Part shown: positions 55,787 to 64,000 of the stretch, in pieces | Layout: every line of letters starts with the position of its first letter | How positions within the stretch are numbered: the first letter of the stretch is position 1 | Assembly (NCBI GenBank): GCA_017533825.1 | Contig: JAFWIE010000031.1 | Span: 62,001-126,000 of the forward strand | Reading direction: 5' to 3' | Source: Atopobiaceae bacterium | GTDB taxonomy: Bacteria > Actinomycetota > Coriobacteriia > Coriobacteriales > Atopobiaceae | Length of the DNA stretch: 64,000 bases | Notes under the pieces: model-generated | Seen by the model: only the letters and a program-made list of their open reading frames with translations | Told to the model about the DNA's origin: nothing | The model's database searches: none | Translations under genes and position numbers: made by a program

Positions 55787-55975
55787 ACTTACCACCTTTC
55801 CTCGGGCGGGAGACCACCTCACACGTGTATCCCGCTTTCACTAATGTAAAGCCATTCTACCAGCCTCATCAGGTTTCAATTAGAAAGCTTCCATGTTTCT
55901 TAATTATCGTCAGGCACAATTGTTTAACTTCTCATGTGTTGCGTCCGTCGAGTGGCACGTTGTGACCACATGAAA

Positions 55976-55998
55976 AGGCGGCCCGCAGGGGACCGCCT
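55976..55998 (-). terminator. Terminator of the small membrane protein gene
   Basis: AGGCGG/CCGCCT stem with an 11-base loop, followed on the minus strand by TTTTCATG. Confidence 0.7.
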
Positions 55999-56034
55999 CG
56001 TCCATCAGCCTATGCTTAAGCTCGCGCTCCTTGC

Positions 56035-56346
56035 CTATGCCCAAGGAAGCCACGTGAGGTACGACGGATATTGCCCATTTGCCATCGACTGGATGGTCTC
56101 GTTGTAGAGGCCCGTAAAGTACAAAACCGCAAAAAGTATGAAGGCAAAGAATAGCCCGATGAAGTACGAGCGAGCATAGTTCCTGCGGTTGATGTTCGAG
56201 GACGAGAGGCTAAAGACGATGAGGAAGATCAGTCCGATGACGGGAATGCTAAAGAGGATACTCAGGCCGAAGTAAGCCCATGCACCAAGCGGCCGATACT
56301 CAGATGAAACGTCGTACTCGTCGAACTCGCTGAAGTGGTTGGCCAT
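56035..56346 (-). CDS. Small two-helix membrane protein, unknown
   Basis: A 103-residue protein with two hydrophobic helices (IPVIGLIFLIVFSLS and FIGLFFAFILFAVLYF) joined by a short basic loop (NINRRNYAR). I do not recognise a family. A GGAGCCACC site precedes the ATG. It lies between the InlB-repeat gene and the L,D-transpeptidase gene, all on the minus strand. Confidence 0.7.
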   Translation of the reverse strand: MANHFSEFDEYDVSSEYRPLGAWAYFGLSILFSIPVIGLIFLIVFSLSSSNINRRNYARSYFIGLFFAFILFAVLYFTGLYNETIQSMANGQYPSYLTWLPWA

Positions 56347-56422
56347 GGGTGGCTCCTTTCGCCTGCGTTAATGCTACGTGTGGATTGCATGGTTTTGTAG
56401 TGTAGCATAAGTGAGGCGAAAC

Positions 56423-59029
56423 CTACTCGTGCACGTAGACCGTATCGCCCACCGACGTCATGTTGTACAGCTCCTCCGCCTTCTCGTAGGGCAAGTTGAT
56501 GCATCCATGGCTCCCGTTGTACACATACAGGTCGCCGCCAAACGAGTCGCGCCACGTCGCATCGTGAAGCCCATACCCGCCGTAGAACGGCATCCAGAAG
56601 TTGACGTACGACTCGTAGTCCGGCTTGCCGTCGTTGTTGTAGTCGAGACCGACCAGAACCTGTCCGGGAAGGTGCGCATACAGCTCATACGTACCGGTGA
56701 TGGTCTGATGTCCCTCGTACATGTCGCCAGAGACGAAGGCGGACTCCCAAATGACCTTACCCGATGAGTCGAAGAGGCGAGCAAACTGTGCGGCCAAATC
56801 GACATCAATGTATCTGCCGAGCTCTTTGTGCCACGGGCTCTCCTCGTAGGCCTGCTGCCGCGAGGTGCCTTCGCGGTTGAGCTCGTCATAGGTGATTGCC
56901 TCGAACGGTCGCGTATCACCATTGCGCAGGTTCTTTGAGAACGCGGTCACGAACTTGTCGATGTCCAGAAAGACCTCGCCCCACTCTCCGTCCTTGTACA
57001 CCAAGGGACTCAAGGTTCCCTTGCACCACGTCTCGACGGCATCCTCGTCAACTTGGACGGCCGGCTCGTCCGAGACGCTCACCCATGACCTGATGAGAAT
57101 CTGGTCGCAGATGGCAATCTGCTTTCCCTCCACAAGGATGGGAATCGTGGCGTCACGCACGGCATTGGCGTTATTGACCGCCGTCGCGTACTGCGGAAGG
57201 TCCTCCAACTCCGCCTGCCTGAACGCCAACTCCGGACTTGGCCGCGAAGACGAACGCATCGTGGCAATGCTCCCACGGGCAGCAGTAAGCACTTGCTCCT
57301 TGTCGAGTGCCTGCCCATCGACGCTTCCCTCCAGGGAATACAGCTGGGTGGCGGAATTGTAAGCCACGCGCGCTTTATTCGAGGGCAGCTTTTCCTCGTT
57401 GAACTCGTCAACCGCGTCGGTCACCTGCTTGTCGAACTTGACGTTGTCGTAGGTGATTCCTTGGTCCACATCAGGCTCGCCACCGAAGATGACCACGATC
57501 GGCCATGTGAACGTAGACTGGTTCTCGAACGCCTCGCGAGCGATACGCGCCTCATCACGATCGAGCGAAACGCTCGCCCCATCAACGCTCGTCGAGAACT
57601 CCCCCACGGAGACGGTGAGTGCATAGGTCTCGGTCCGCTCCGTGAGTGCCTTCTCTGCCTGCTCTACCGTGAGCTCAGACACATCACATTCGCCAATATG
57701 CGTGTTTGGCAGGAACCGACCGGAGAGCTGTACGACGCCCACGATATAGATAATGAGCAGGATGACGGCGAGTATCGATGCCCCCGCGATGATGCGTGTG
57801 CGTTTGCTTGTACGCTTGATGCGGTCAAGCACGGAGAGGTCGCCCTCATAGTCATTGGCATCGTCCTCAGCGTGTGACCCCTCCTCAGCCTGCGGCATGG
57901 GCTCGTCGTCGATTGGGGCCTCCTCCTCCAGAAGCTCGTCATCCTCGAGGAGTTCCTCGCCCCCCTGGAACTCATCCTCCTCCTGGAACTCGTCCTCATC
58001 CAGCAGCTCATCGCCCTCAAGGAGCTCCTCGTCTTCCAGAGGTTCATAATCCTCCAGAGGCTCGTACTCCTCCAGAGGCTCGTCATCCTCGAGAAGGAAC
58101 GCATCGTCATCAGCCTCAACAAGCGGCTCGTCGATGTCGAAGGACCGCTCGTCATAGAGGTCGTCATAGGGCTCAACCGAGTCAAACACCTCGACGATTG
58201 GCTCGTTAGGAGCTTCGACCCCACCGAACGGCTCGTCAAGGTCAAGCGGTTCGTCAACGTCGAGATACTCATCGGGGTCATAGGAGTCATAGAGAAAGCC
58301 GTCATCCGCCTCAACGTGCTGCATCGGAGCAGCTTCAGCAGGCACCACTGCCTCGGGCGCGTCATACGAGGGCAAGCTCGCCTCGTCTGCACCGAATTCC
58401 TCATACTCCACATCGAGCCAGACCTGATCGTCATGTCTCCAGAGCTTCCTCCGCGGCCGCCTTGGCGACGACGTCTCCTCGCGTAGGGCTATATCGTAGG
58501 GGTTCTCCTCGGTATACACGTCATCCGGAAGATAGCGATCGTCATAGGTGGGATGGCTCTCTTCGCCCAGCGCAAAGGGCTCGTCGAGCCCCACTTCCAG
58601 ACCATCGGATACGGGGTCTTGGTGCTCAATGTACGCTTGCGTGCGAGTAAAGGAAGCATCAGTCACCTCGGCATAAGCTTCCGACTCGTAGTATTCGTAT
58701 TCCTCATCAGACGGCAGGCCCTCCACAGGGCCGCGAACCACCACGCGTCCTCCGCGCGCCTTGGGATACATAGCTTCAAGCTCGCGTGCACTACTCGCGG
58801 ACTTCGAACGAGATGTCCGTCCATCGACGGAGCGAGACAACGACAGCCATGATGACGCGGAATCCACCACATCGTCCATCGCGTCCTCAGACCACGTCTC
58901 GTCTGAGGCACTGGGCGCTGGTTCCGCATCTTTGCTATTCCAAAATCCCTTGTGATTGTCCGCATCTCCCGTGGACGCGCCTTCACCGGGCGTAATCCTG
59001 TAATCGTCGTCGTATAAGCTTTCCGTCAC
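56423..59029 (-). CDS. YkuD L,D-transpeptidase with long acidic N-terminus
   Basis: An 868-residue peptidoglycan cross-linking enzyme. The C-terminal YkuD domain has HDATWRDSFGG and the active-site motif SHGCINLPYEKA. It is preceded by a PG_binding_4-like region and a single membrane helix (AGASILAVILLIIYIVGVV, about residue 435). The first 430 residues are on the inside and very acidic, with runs such as EPLEEYEPLEDYEPLEDEE; this is not part of known family members. Such enzymes make 3-3 DAP cross-links; the genome encodes its own DAP pathway (ddh). The start is a GTG with a GGAGAG site. Confidence 0.9.
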   Translation of the reverse strand: MTESLYDDDYRITPGEGASTGDADNHKGFWNSKDAEPAPSASDETWSEDAMDDVVDSASSWLSLSRSVDGRTSRSKSASSARELEAMYPKARGGRVVVRGPVEGLPSDEEYEYYESEAYAEVTDASFTRTQAYIEHQDPVSDGLEVGLDEPFALGEESHPTYDDRYLPDDVYTEENPYDIALREETSSPRRPRRKLWRHDDQVWLDVEYEEFGADEASLPSYDAPEAVVPAEAAPMQHVEADDGFLYDSYDPDEYLDVDEPLDLDEPFGGVEAPNEPIVEVFDSVEPYDDLYDERSFDIDEPLVEADDDAFLLEDDEPLEEYEPLEDYEPLEDEELLEGDELLDEDEFQEEDEFQGGEELLEDDELLEEEAPIDDEPMPQAEEGSHAEDDANDYEGDLSVLDRIKRTSKRTRIIAGASILAVILLIIYIVGVVQLSGRFLPNTHIGECDVSELTVEQAEKALTERTETYALTVSVGEFSTSVDGASVSLDRDEARIAREAFENQSTFTWPIVVIFGGEPDVDQGITYDNVKFDKQVTDAVDEFNEEKLPSNKARVAYNSATQLYSLEGSVDGQALDKEQVLTAARGSIATMRSSSRPSPELAFRQAELEDLPQYATAVNNANAVRDATIPILVEGKQIAICDQILIRSWVSVSDEPAVQVDEDAVETWCKGTLSPLVYKDGEWGEVFLDIDKFVTAFSKNLRNGDTRPFEAITYDELNREGTSRQQAYEESPWHKELGRYIDVDLAAQFARLFDSSGKVIWESAFVSGDMYEGHQTITGTYELYAHLPGQVLVGLDYNNDGKPDYESYVNFWMPFYGGYGLHDATWRDSFGGDLYVYNGSHGCINLPYEKAEELYNMTSVGDTVYVHE

Positions 59030-59375
59030 GTGCGCTCTCCGACCTTTCGTTACCTAACACACCTCGTGCGAGACCTTCTCAAACATCGAGGCAATTCAAT
59101 GTCTTCTTGCGGAATCTCATCATACGCGAATACCGCTTGAGGTTATCTCAAGTCACGAGAATCATGGATGAATCAAAGTTCGCTCAACCATGCCCAGGCG
59201 ACCATTCGTGGCTCGCGCGAAGCCGCTTCCCCACAGGGATGCGCCTTCCAGGGATGCGCCTTCGCGCTTTGAATGTGCCCGCGCGTGCCACGCGCTCAAG
59301 TCCACGCAGGAAACCTAGAGGATAATGGCTTCGCCTGCACTCCCTCTCTACCTGCTCTTCGCCGACTGCAACACG
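59030..59375. other. 346-base intergenic stretch upstream of the L,D-transpeptidase
   Basis: It lies between two minus-strand genes. I see a short inverted repeat CTTGAG-N5-CTCAAG near 59140, a direct repeat AGGGATGCGCCTTC twice around 59235-59270, and the ribosome-binding site of the transpeptidase. No open frame or terminator is convincing. Confidence 0.4.
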
Positions 59376-60914
59376 TTAGTAGCTGTCGTAACCGTAGTCG
59401 TAACCGGAGTCATACGACCCGTACGAGTCCTGACCGTAGCTGTAATCATCGCCATAGCCGTAGTCGTTGCCCGTACCATAGCCATAGCTGGTTGTTCCGT
59501 CGTCGTAGCCCGTACCGTCAGTATAGGTCGTGCCATCCGTGGTCGTGCCATCCGTGGTCGTGCCATCCGCAGTCGTGCCGTTCGTGGTCGTGCCATCTGT
59601 GGAGGTGCCATCCGTCGCCGTAGCGTTCTTAGCCGCCTCCTCCTTCTTCTTGAGCTCCTCTTCCTTCTTCTTGAGCTCTTCCGCCTGCTTGGCCGCCTCC
59701 TCGGCCGCCCTGCGCTCTGCCTCCTCACGTGCAGCCTGCTCAGCAGCTAGACGGTCGACCGCCTCCTGGCGCCTCGCCAGCACGGCATCGGTAAACATTT
59801 GGTAGTTGACAATCTCTGCCTTCAGCATCCAGGCACGCGCGCTGTCGAGTATGCCGTCCGTCACGTTCTGCGGCTCAATGCGGGCAAAGACGAACCGAAG
59901 CGGGTACGTCTCGTCAGGATAGGTTACCTTGCCGTTGACAATCACTCCTTCCTCCTGAATTGCCAGCGGGAAGGAGTCGATGGTTCCTTCGAAGACATCC
60001 CCGGCATCCGAGAGGACGGGACCGCCAAGCTGAACGGAATAGACACCCTTCAGGAGCGACAGTGCGTCCTCGTTGGGGTGCTGGATCATAACGAGCTCGT
60101 CGACAGCCTCCCCCGTCGCGGCAGAACCCGTCACATGCAAGGGAATCGGCGTCATGTGCGCCGGATCGTACCCCTCGAGCTCAATTGCGACTCCCACCGT
60201 CACAGGAGTATGGATGTCTTGTTCCTTGGCCTCGGCAGCAGCAGCCTCCTCGTTGATTTTCTGCTCCTTCTTGTTCCACTCCATCGAGTAAACACCAGCC
60301 GCAATCAGCGCAATGACGCATCCCGCAATCACCAGCACCGTACGCCAACGCTTAAGAACCGATTTGATGCCCTTGCGCTCGTATGCCTTCGCCTCGTTGT
60401 ACGCATCCTGCGTCTTGGGCTCATGCAGGGCGGCCGGCTTCGGTTCGCGCAGAGCCGCCGGCTTGGGTTCGCGCCTTCTCTTTGGGGGGCGAGCCTCGAT
60501 ATTCTGCTCGCGCTTACGAAGCGAAGTGTCCTCCCGGGCTTCAACGACAGCGGGAGCAGGTTCGACCACGAGCTCGATGACCTCATCGGGCTCGGCCTCG
60601 GGAGTCGTCTCAGGCTCGTCCACCGGTTCGACTACGAGTTCGATGGGCTGATCTGCGTCGATCTCGGCCGGCTCTGACTGCTGGGCGGAAGGTTCCTGTG
60701 CATCAACATCACGAGACTGCTGATCCGTCGAGCTCTCTGCACCAGCATCCTCGCACTCCTCCTCGGAATTCGGCACGCCGTCGTCTAGCAGTTCTTCCTC
60801 GGGAATGACCTCTTCGGCAAGTGTCTCCTCAACGTAGTTCTCGATGTTGAGTCCACATACCGGGCAAAACCTCTGTGCGCCAGAAAGCTCGACATGGCAT
60901 CTTGGGCATTCCAT
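59376..60914 (-). CDS. Zinc-ribbon membrane protein with Tyr/Gly/Asp-rich tail
   Basis: A 512-residue protein. The start is a zinc ribbon with CPRC and CPVC knuckles, then an acidic linker with two copies of PIELVVEPVDE or similar, a basic segment (RREPKPAALREPKPAALHEP), one membrane helix (VLVIAGCVIALIAAGVYS, about residue 200) and an outside beta-rich domain. A Lys/Glu/Ala coiled coil follows, then repeats TTDGTTTDGT and a tail DYGYGDDYSYGQDSYGSYDS. This architecture resembles TcaA/YvbJ-like zinc-ribbon membrane proteins. GGAGGG lies seven bases before the ATG at 60914; the ATG at 60929 is less well placed. Confidence 0.8.
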   Translation of the reverse strand: MECPRCHVELSGAQRFCPVCGLNIENYVEETLAEEVIPEEELLDDGVPNSEEECEDAGAESSTDQQSRDVDAQEPSAQQSEPAEIDADQPIELVVEPVDEPETTPEAEPDEVIELVVEPAPAVVEAREDTSLRKREQNIEARPPKRRREPKPAALREPKPAALHEPKTQDAYNEAKAYERKGIKSVLKRWRTVLVIAGCVIALIAAGVYSMEWNKKEQKINEEAAAAEAKEQDIHTPVTVGVAIELEGYDPAHMTPIPLHVTGSAATGEAVDELVMIQHPNEDALSLLKGVYSVQLGGPVLSDAGDVFEGTIDSFPLAIQEEGVIVNGKVTYPDETYPLRFVFARIEPQNVTDGILDSARAWMLKAEIVNYQMFTDAVLARRQEAVDRLAAEQAAREEAERRAAEEAAKQAEELKKKEEELKKKEEAAKNATATDGTSTDGTTTNGTTADGTTTDGTTTDGTTYTDGTGYDDGTTSYGYGTGNDYGYGDDYSYGQDSYGSYDSGYDYGYDSY

Positions 60915-61175
60915 ATGCTTACCCTCCATCCTCAGGGTGCAGATCAGACGATGCTACCCCACCCATACGCATTCTGTCTACTTTACTCTATTCGGCTCTT
61001 TTCACATCCCCAAAGACGGAAAGGCTTCACAGGATTATCCAAAAGTCATTGGTACCGGAGAAGTATGGGCAATCCCCGAATGACCGACGGCCGTCCCCGT
61101 ATGCCCAGCCGTTGCGGCTTATGCTTTGGGCATCCGTTAGAATGAGGGGACGGGACGTACAGAGGAGGGAATGCC

Positions 61176-62123
61176 ATGGCTGACGAGGTGCGCACCCAGA
61201 CGGTGCATACAACGTCCACGGACGGAAAGACGCAGCTGAGGGGGATCATCTGGTGGCCAAGCGAGGGGACTGAGCACCGTGGGGTGATTCAGCTGGTCCA
61301 CGGCATGGCTGAGCACATCATGCGTTACGACGACTTCGCGCGCTTCTTGGCCGACCATGGGTTCGTGGTGTGCGGGCACGACCACGTGGGGCATGGCGAA
61401 AGCGTCTCGAGCCCCACGGAATGGGGTTGCCTGCCTCTGCGCGGTGGTCGAGATGTGCTCGTCGGCGACGTCGGACGTATGCGCACCTTCATACGCGAGC
61501 GCGTGGACAGCAGTCTCCCCCACTTCCTCTTTGGCCACTCCATGGGCAGCTTCGTAGTGCGTGCTTACATCTCTGAGCACGGTGAGGGACTGGCGGGCGC
61601 CATCATCTGCGGTACCGGCCACATCGCACCGGCGATGTCTACAGGCGGAACCGCACTCGCACGAATCATCTCGCGCGCTCGCGGCGAATCCTACGTGAGC
61701 AAGATGCTCGGCGACCTTTCCGTCGGCGCCTATGCCAAGGCGATCAAGGACGCCCGCACCCCGCTCGACTGGCTCTCGTACAACGAGGCGAACGTCGACG
61801 CTTACATCGCCGATGAAGCGTGCGGCTTCCCCTTCTCCGCAGGCGGCAACGCCACGCTCACGGCACTCACGGGCGAAGTCTGCAGCCCAAAGTGCTGTCA
61901 GCGGGTACCCCACGAGCTTCCCCTGCTCTACATCGCCGGCGATGGCGACCCCGTCGGCGACATGGGCAAGGGAGTCAGGACGGCCGCACAGATGGCCCGC
62001 GACGCAGGCAGCGTCGATGTCGTTTGCACCATCTACGAACACATGCGCCACGAGATTCTCAATGAGGTTGACCACCAACGCGTATACGACGACGTACTTT
62101 CTTGGATGGAGGAGCGGATATGA
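61176..62123 (+). CDS. Alpha/beta hydrolase, lysophospholipase/monoacylglycerol lipase type
   Basis: A 315-residue serine hydrolase. The oxyanion-hole region is QLVHGMAEHIMRY, the nucleophile elbow is FLFGHSMGS, the acid is in IAGDGDPVGD and the His in YEHMRHEIL. Members release fatty acids from mono- or lysolipids, yielding glycerol or glycerophosphodiesters. The stop overlaps the glpK start (ATGA), so a lipid-to-glycerol route with the next gene is an attractive inference. GGAGGGA precedes the ATG. Confidence 0.9.
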   Translation: MADEVRTQTVHTTSTDGKTQLRGIIWWPSEGTEHRGVIQLVHGMAEHIMRYDDFARFLADHGFVVCGHDHVGHGESVSSPTEWGCLPLRGGRDVLVGDVGRMRTFIRERVDSSLPHFLFGHSMGSFVVRAYISEHGEGLAGAIICGTGHIAPAMSTGGTALARIISRARGESYVSKMLGDLSVGAYAKAIKDARTPLDWLSYNEANVDAYIADEACGFPFSAGGNATLTALTGEVCSPKCCQRVPHELPLLYIAGDGDPVGDMGKGVRTAAQMARDAGSVDVVCTIYEHMRHEILNEVDHQRVYDDVLSWMEERI

Positions 62124-63616
62124 GCAACAAGCGTTATGTGATTGCCTTGGATCAAGGGACCACGTCCTCGCGGGCGATTCTCGTTGACCACGACGGCGCG
62201 ATGGTCGATGCGGTTCAGCGCCCCTTCACGCAGCTCTACCCCAAGCCCGGTTGGGTGGAGCATAACCCGCAGGAGATTCTCTTCTCGCAACTCGGATCGC
62301 TCACCGAGCTGGTCGCGCGCCACGGCCTGAGCACAGACGACATCGCCGGCATCGGCATCGACAACCAGCGCGAGACGACCATCGTCTGGGACCCCTCGAC
62401 CGGGCAGCCCATCGCCAACGCGATCGTATGGCAATGCCGCCGCACGGCCAAGCTGGTCGAGGAACTCTGTGGCGATCCTCAGACGGCACAGCGCATCAGG
62501 GCAAAGACGGGCCTGCTGCCCGACGCGTACTTCTCGGCGAGCAAGGTCCGTTGGCTGCTCGACAACGTGAAGGGCGCTCGCGAGCGCGCCGAGGCAGGCG
62601 AGCTGCTCTTTGGCACCGTTGACTCGTACCTGATCTGGGTGCTCACGGGCGGTCTAGTGCATGCCACCGACCCCACCAACGCAAGTCGCACCATGCTCTA
62701 CAACATCCACGAGAACTGCTGGGATGAGGAACTCCTCGAGCTGTTTGGGGTGCCCGCTTCCATGATGCCCGGAGTGCGGCCCTCATCAGGCAGCTTCGGC
62801 GAGACGAGCTACCCAGGCGTTCCTGCCGCCGTCCCCATCTGCGGCGTGGCCGGCGACCAACAGTCCTCGCTCTTTGGGCAATGCTGCTTCGCTCCCGGGC
62901 AGGCAAAGAACACCTACGGCACGGGCTGCTTCCTGCTCATGCATACCGGAGCCGACGCCATCGAGTCGGCCAACCAGCTGGTCACCACCATCGCCGCGAG
63001 CGCACCAGGGGTCGGTCACACCGAATACGCGCTCGAGGGATCCGTCTTTGTGGGTGGCGCCGTCATCCAATGGCTACGCGACGAGCTGGGACTCATCCGC
63101 ACGGCGGCCGAAAGCGAGGCGCTGGCAGCCGAGGTCCCCGATACCGGCGGCGTGTATGTGGTCCCCGCCTTCACCGGACTGGGCGCCCCGTGGTGGGATG
63201 CCGACGCACGCGGCACGATTTGCGGCATCACGCGCGGCACCAACCGCAGTCACCTCGTGCGTGCGGGGCTTGAATCCATCGCTTATCAGGTGACGGACCT
63301 CGTGCACGCTATGGAGGCGGACGCCCAACGTCCCATCGATGTTCTCAACGTGGACGGTGGCGCCTCTGCCAACGATTTGCTCATGCAGTTCCAGGCCGAC
63401 GTCAGCCGCAGGTGCCTCCATCGCCCGCACAACGTCGAGACCACCGCGCTCGGCGCCGCCTACCTTGCCGGACTCGCGTGCGGCTTCTGGTCTGGCACCG
63501 AGGAACTCCAAGCCCTGCGGGCCTCCGATGACGTCTTTGAGCCGCAGATGGACGCCGCAGACGCAGAGAAGCTGCTTGCCGGCTGGTCAGACGCCGTACG
63601 CCGCGCGCGAGCATAG
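62120..63616 (+). CDS. glpK: Glycerol kinase
   Basis: A 498-residue FGGY-family kinase converting glycerol to glycerol 3-phosphate. Conserved blocks include ALDQGTTSSRAI (phosphate 1), GWVEHNPQEI, GIDNQRETT, GTVDSYLIWVLTGG, AGDQQSSLFGQ, and AFTGLGAPWWD with the adenosine-binding region DGGASANDLLMQFQAD. GGAGGAG precedes the ATG at 62120. Coupled to the hydrolase gene upstream; no glycerol facilitator or dehydrogenase is in this window. Confidence 0.96.
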   Translation: MSNKRYVIALDQGTTSSRAILVDHDGAMVDAVQRPFTQLYPKPGWVEHNPQEILFSQLGSLTELVARHGLSTDDIAGIGIDNQRETTIVWDPSTGQPIANAIVWQCRRTAKLVEELCGDPQTAQRIRAKTGLLPDAYFSASKVRWLLDNVKGARERAEAGELLFGTVDSYLIWVLTGGLVHATDPTNASRTMLYNIHENCWDEELLELFGVPASMMPGVRPSSGSFGETSYPGVPAAVPICGVAGDQQSSLFGQCCFAPGQAKNTYGTGCFLLMHTGADAIESANQLVTTIAASAPGVGHTEYALEGSVFVGGAVIQWLRDELGLIRTAAESEALAAEVPDTGGVYVVPAFTGLGAPWWDADARGTICGITRGTNRSHLVRAGLESIAYQVTDLVHAMEADAQRPIDVLNVDGGASANDLLMQFQADVSRRCLHRPHNVETTALGAAYLAGLACGFWSGTEELQALRASDDVFEPQMDAADAEKLLAGWSDAVRRARA

Positions 63617-63631
63617 CACCGAGAGGAGCGC

Positions 63632-64000
63632 CCATGCCCGAGAGAACATACAAGTCCAAGCAGATGATCGTGATGCGTCGCGACCTGCGCATGCGCAAGG
63701 GAAAGATCGCCGCGCAAGCTGGTCATGCCTGCGTGGAAGCTACGCTGATGGCGCTGGCACGTGAGGGGCGCCTCGACCAGGTGCGGGTGACGCCGAGCCA
63801 AAACTGGGTGTATCTCGATGACGCGGGCATGCCAGAGACGCCCCTCTCGCGCTGGTTTGATGCGGGAGTCGCCAAGGTATGCGTATACGTCGACGGAGAG
63901 GACGCCCTGCTCGACCTCGCGCAGCGCGGACGCGAGCTTGGCTTTGCCGTGGCCCTCGTGCGAGACGCGGGCTTCACGGAGTTCCACGGCGAGCCCACCT
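63632..64000 (+). CDS. Peptidyl-tRNA hydrolase 2, cut by the window end
   Basis: The first 123 residues of a Pth2-type enzyme, open to the end of the window. SKQMIVMRRDLRMRKGKIAA with QAGHA, and ALVRDAGFTEFHGEPT at the edge, are the family hallmarks. Pth2 releases tRNA from stalled peptidyl-tRNA. Pth2 is the archaeal and eukaryotic type and is less common in bacteria, which usually have Pth1; its presence may be a supplement to or a replacement of Pth1. GAGAGGAG precedes the ATG, 15 bases after the glpK stop. Confidence 0.88.

Overview
The window looks like chromosomal DNA of a Gram-positive, high-GC gut or oral actinobacterium of class Coriobacteriia (Olsenella/Atopobium/Collinsella-like). 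This is inferred from the GC-rich codon use (by eye about 60% GC), the meso-DAP dehydrogenase next to LysA, the Fe-S scaffold/GGGtGRT gene pair, several secreted proteins with InlB-type or fibronectin-like repeats and no outer-membrane genes, and the strong hairpins between genes. I see no prophage, transposase, CRISPR array, rRNA or tRNA gene. The content is mostly housekeeping genes mixed with cell-surface genes.

Left part (1-17 kb): a DEDDh exonuclease, a secreted membrane-anchored PIG-L type deacetylase, deoC, a HAD hydrolase, the ddh-lysA pair (meso-DAP and lysine), a four-PASTA lipoprotein, a membrane-anchored leucine-rich-repeat protein, a HECAH-motif protein of unknown function, an iron-type alcohol dehydrogenase with a cupin, an Mrp/NBP35 ATPase, and two translationally coupled flavoproteins.

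Middle part (17-44 kb): a 690-base intergenic block holding a candidate structured RNA and a 155-base inverted-repeat element; uvrB; a class III Fic protein; a cation-diffusion-facilitator/acetyltransferase fusion; a PARG-like macrodomain protein; a zinc-ribbon/coaE/lytic-transglycosylase operon; a SWIM-SNF2 helicase; two exported peptidases (an HELFH zincin and an S41 lipoprotein); DMT and BASS transporters; a DJ-1 protein; a diguanylate cyclase; a nitroreductase/YunG-like pair; and a Suv3-like RNA helicase followed by a DUF3592 protein.

Right part (44-64 kb): the NifU-like scaffold and GGGtGRT pair, a 1000-residue fibronectin-like secreted protein, DegV, glutamate racemase divergent from a SlyD-like FKBP isomerase, a 1412-residue InlB-repeat surface protein, a YkuD L,D-transpeptidase with a very acidic cytoplasmic arm, a zinc-ribbon membrane protein with a Tyr-rich tail, an alpha/beta hydrolase coupled to glpK, and a Pth2 gene cut by the window end.

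A theme is cell-envelope biology: meso-DAP synthesis (ddh, lysA), D-glutamate supply (murI), muropeptide cross-linking and cleavage (L,D-transpeptidase, lytic transglycosylase), PASTA and deacetylase proteins, and large repeat adhesins. The most intriguing unexplained signals are (i) the GGGtGRT/Fe-S scaffold pair, (ii) intergenic elements at about 1.1, 17.4 and 22.7 kb built from alternating inverted copies of short words, and (iii) the structured-RNA candidate beside the 17.4-kb element.
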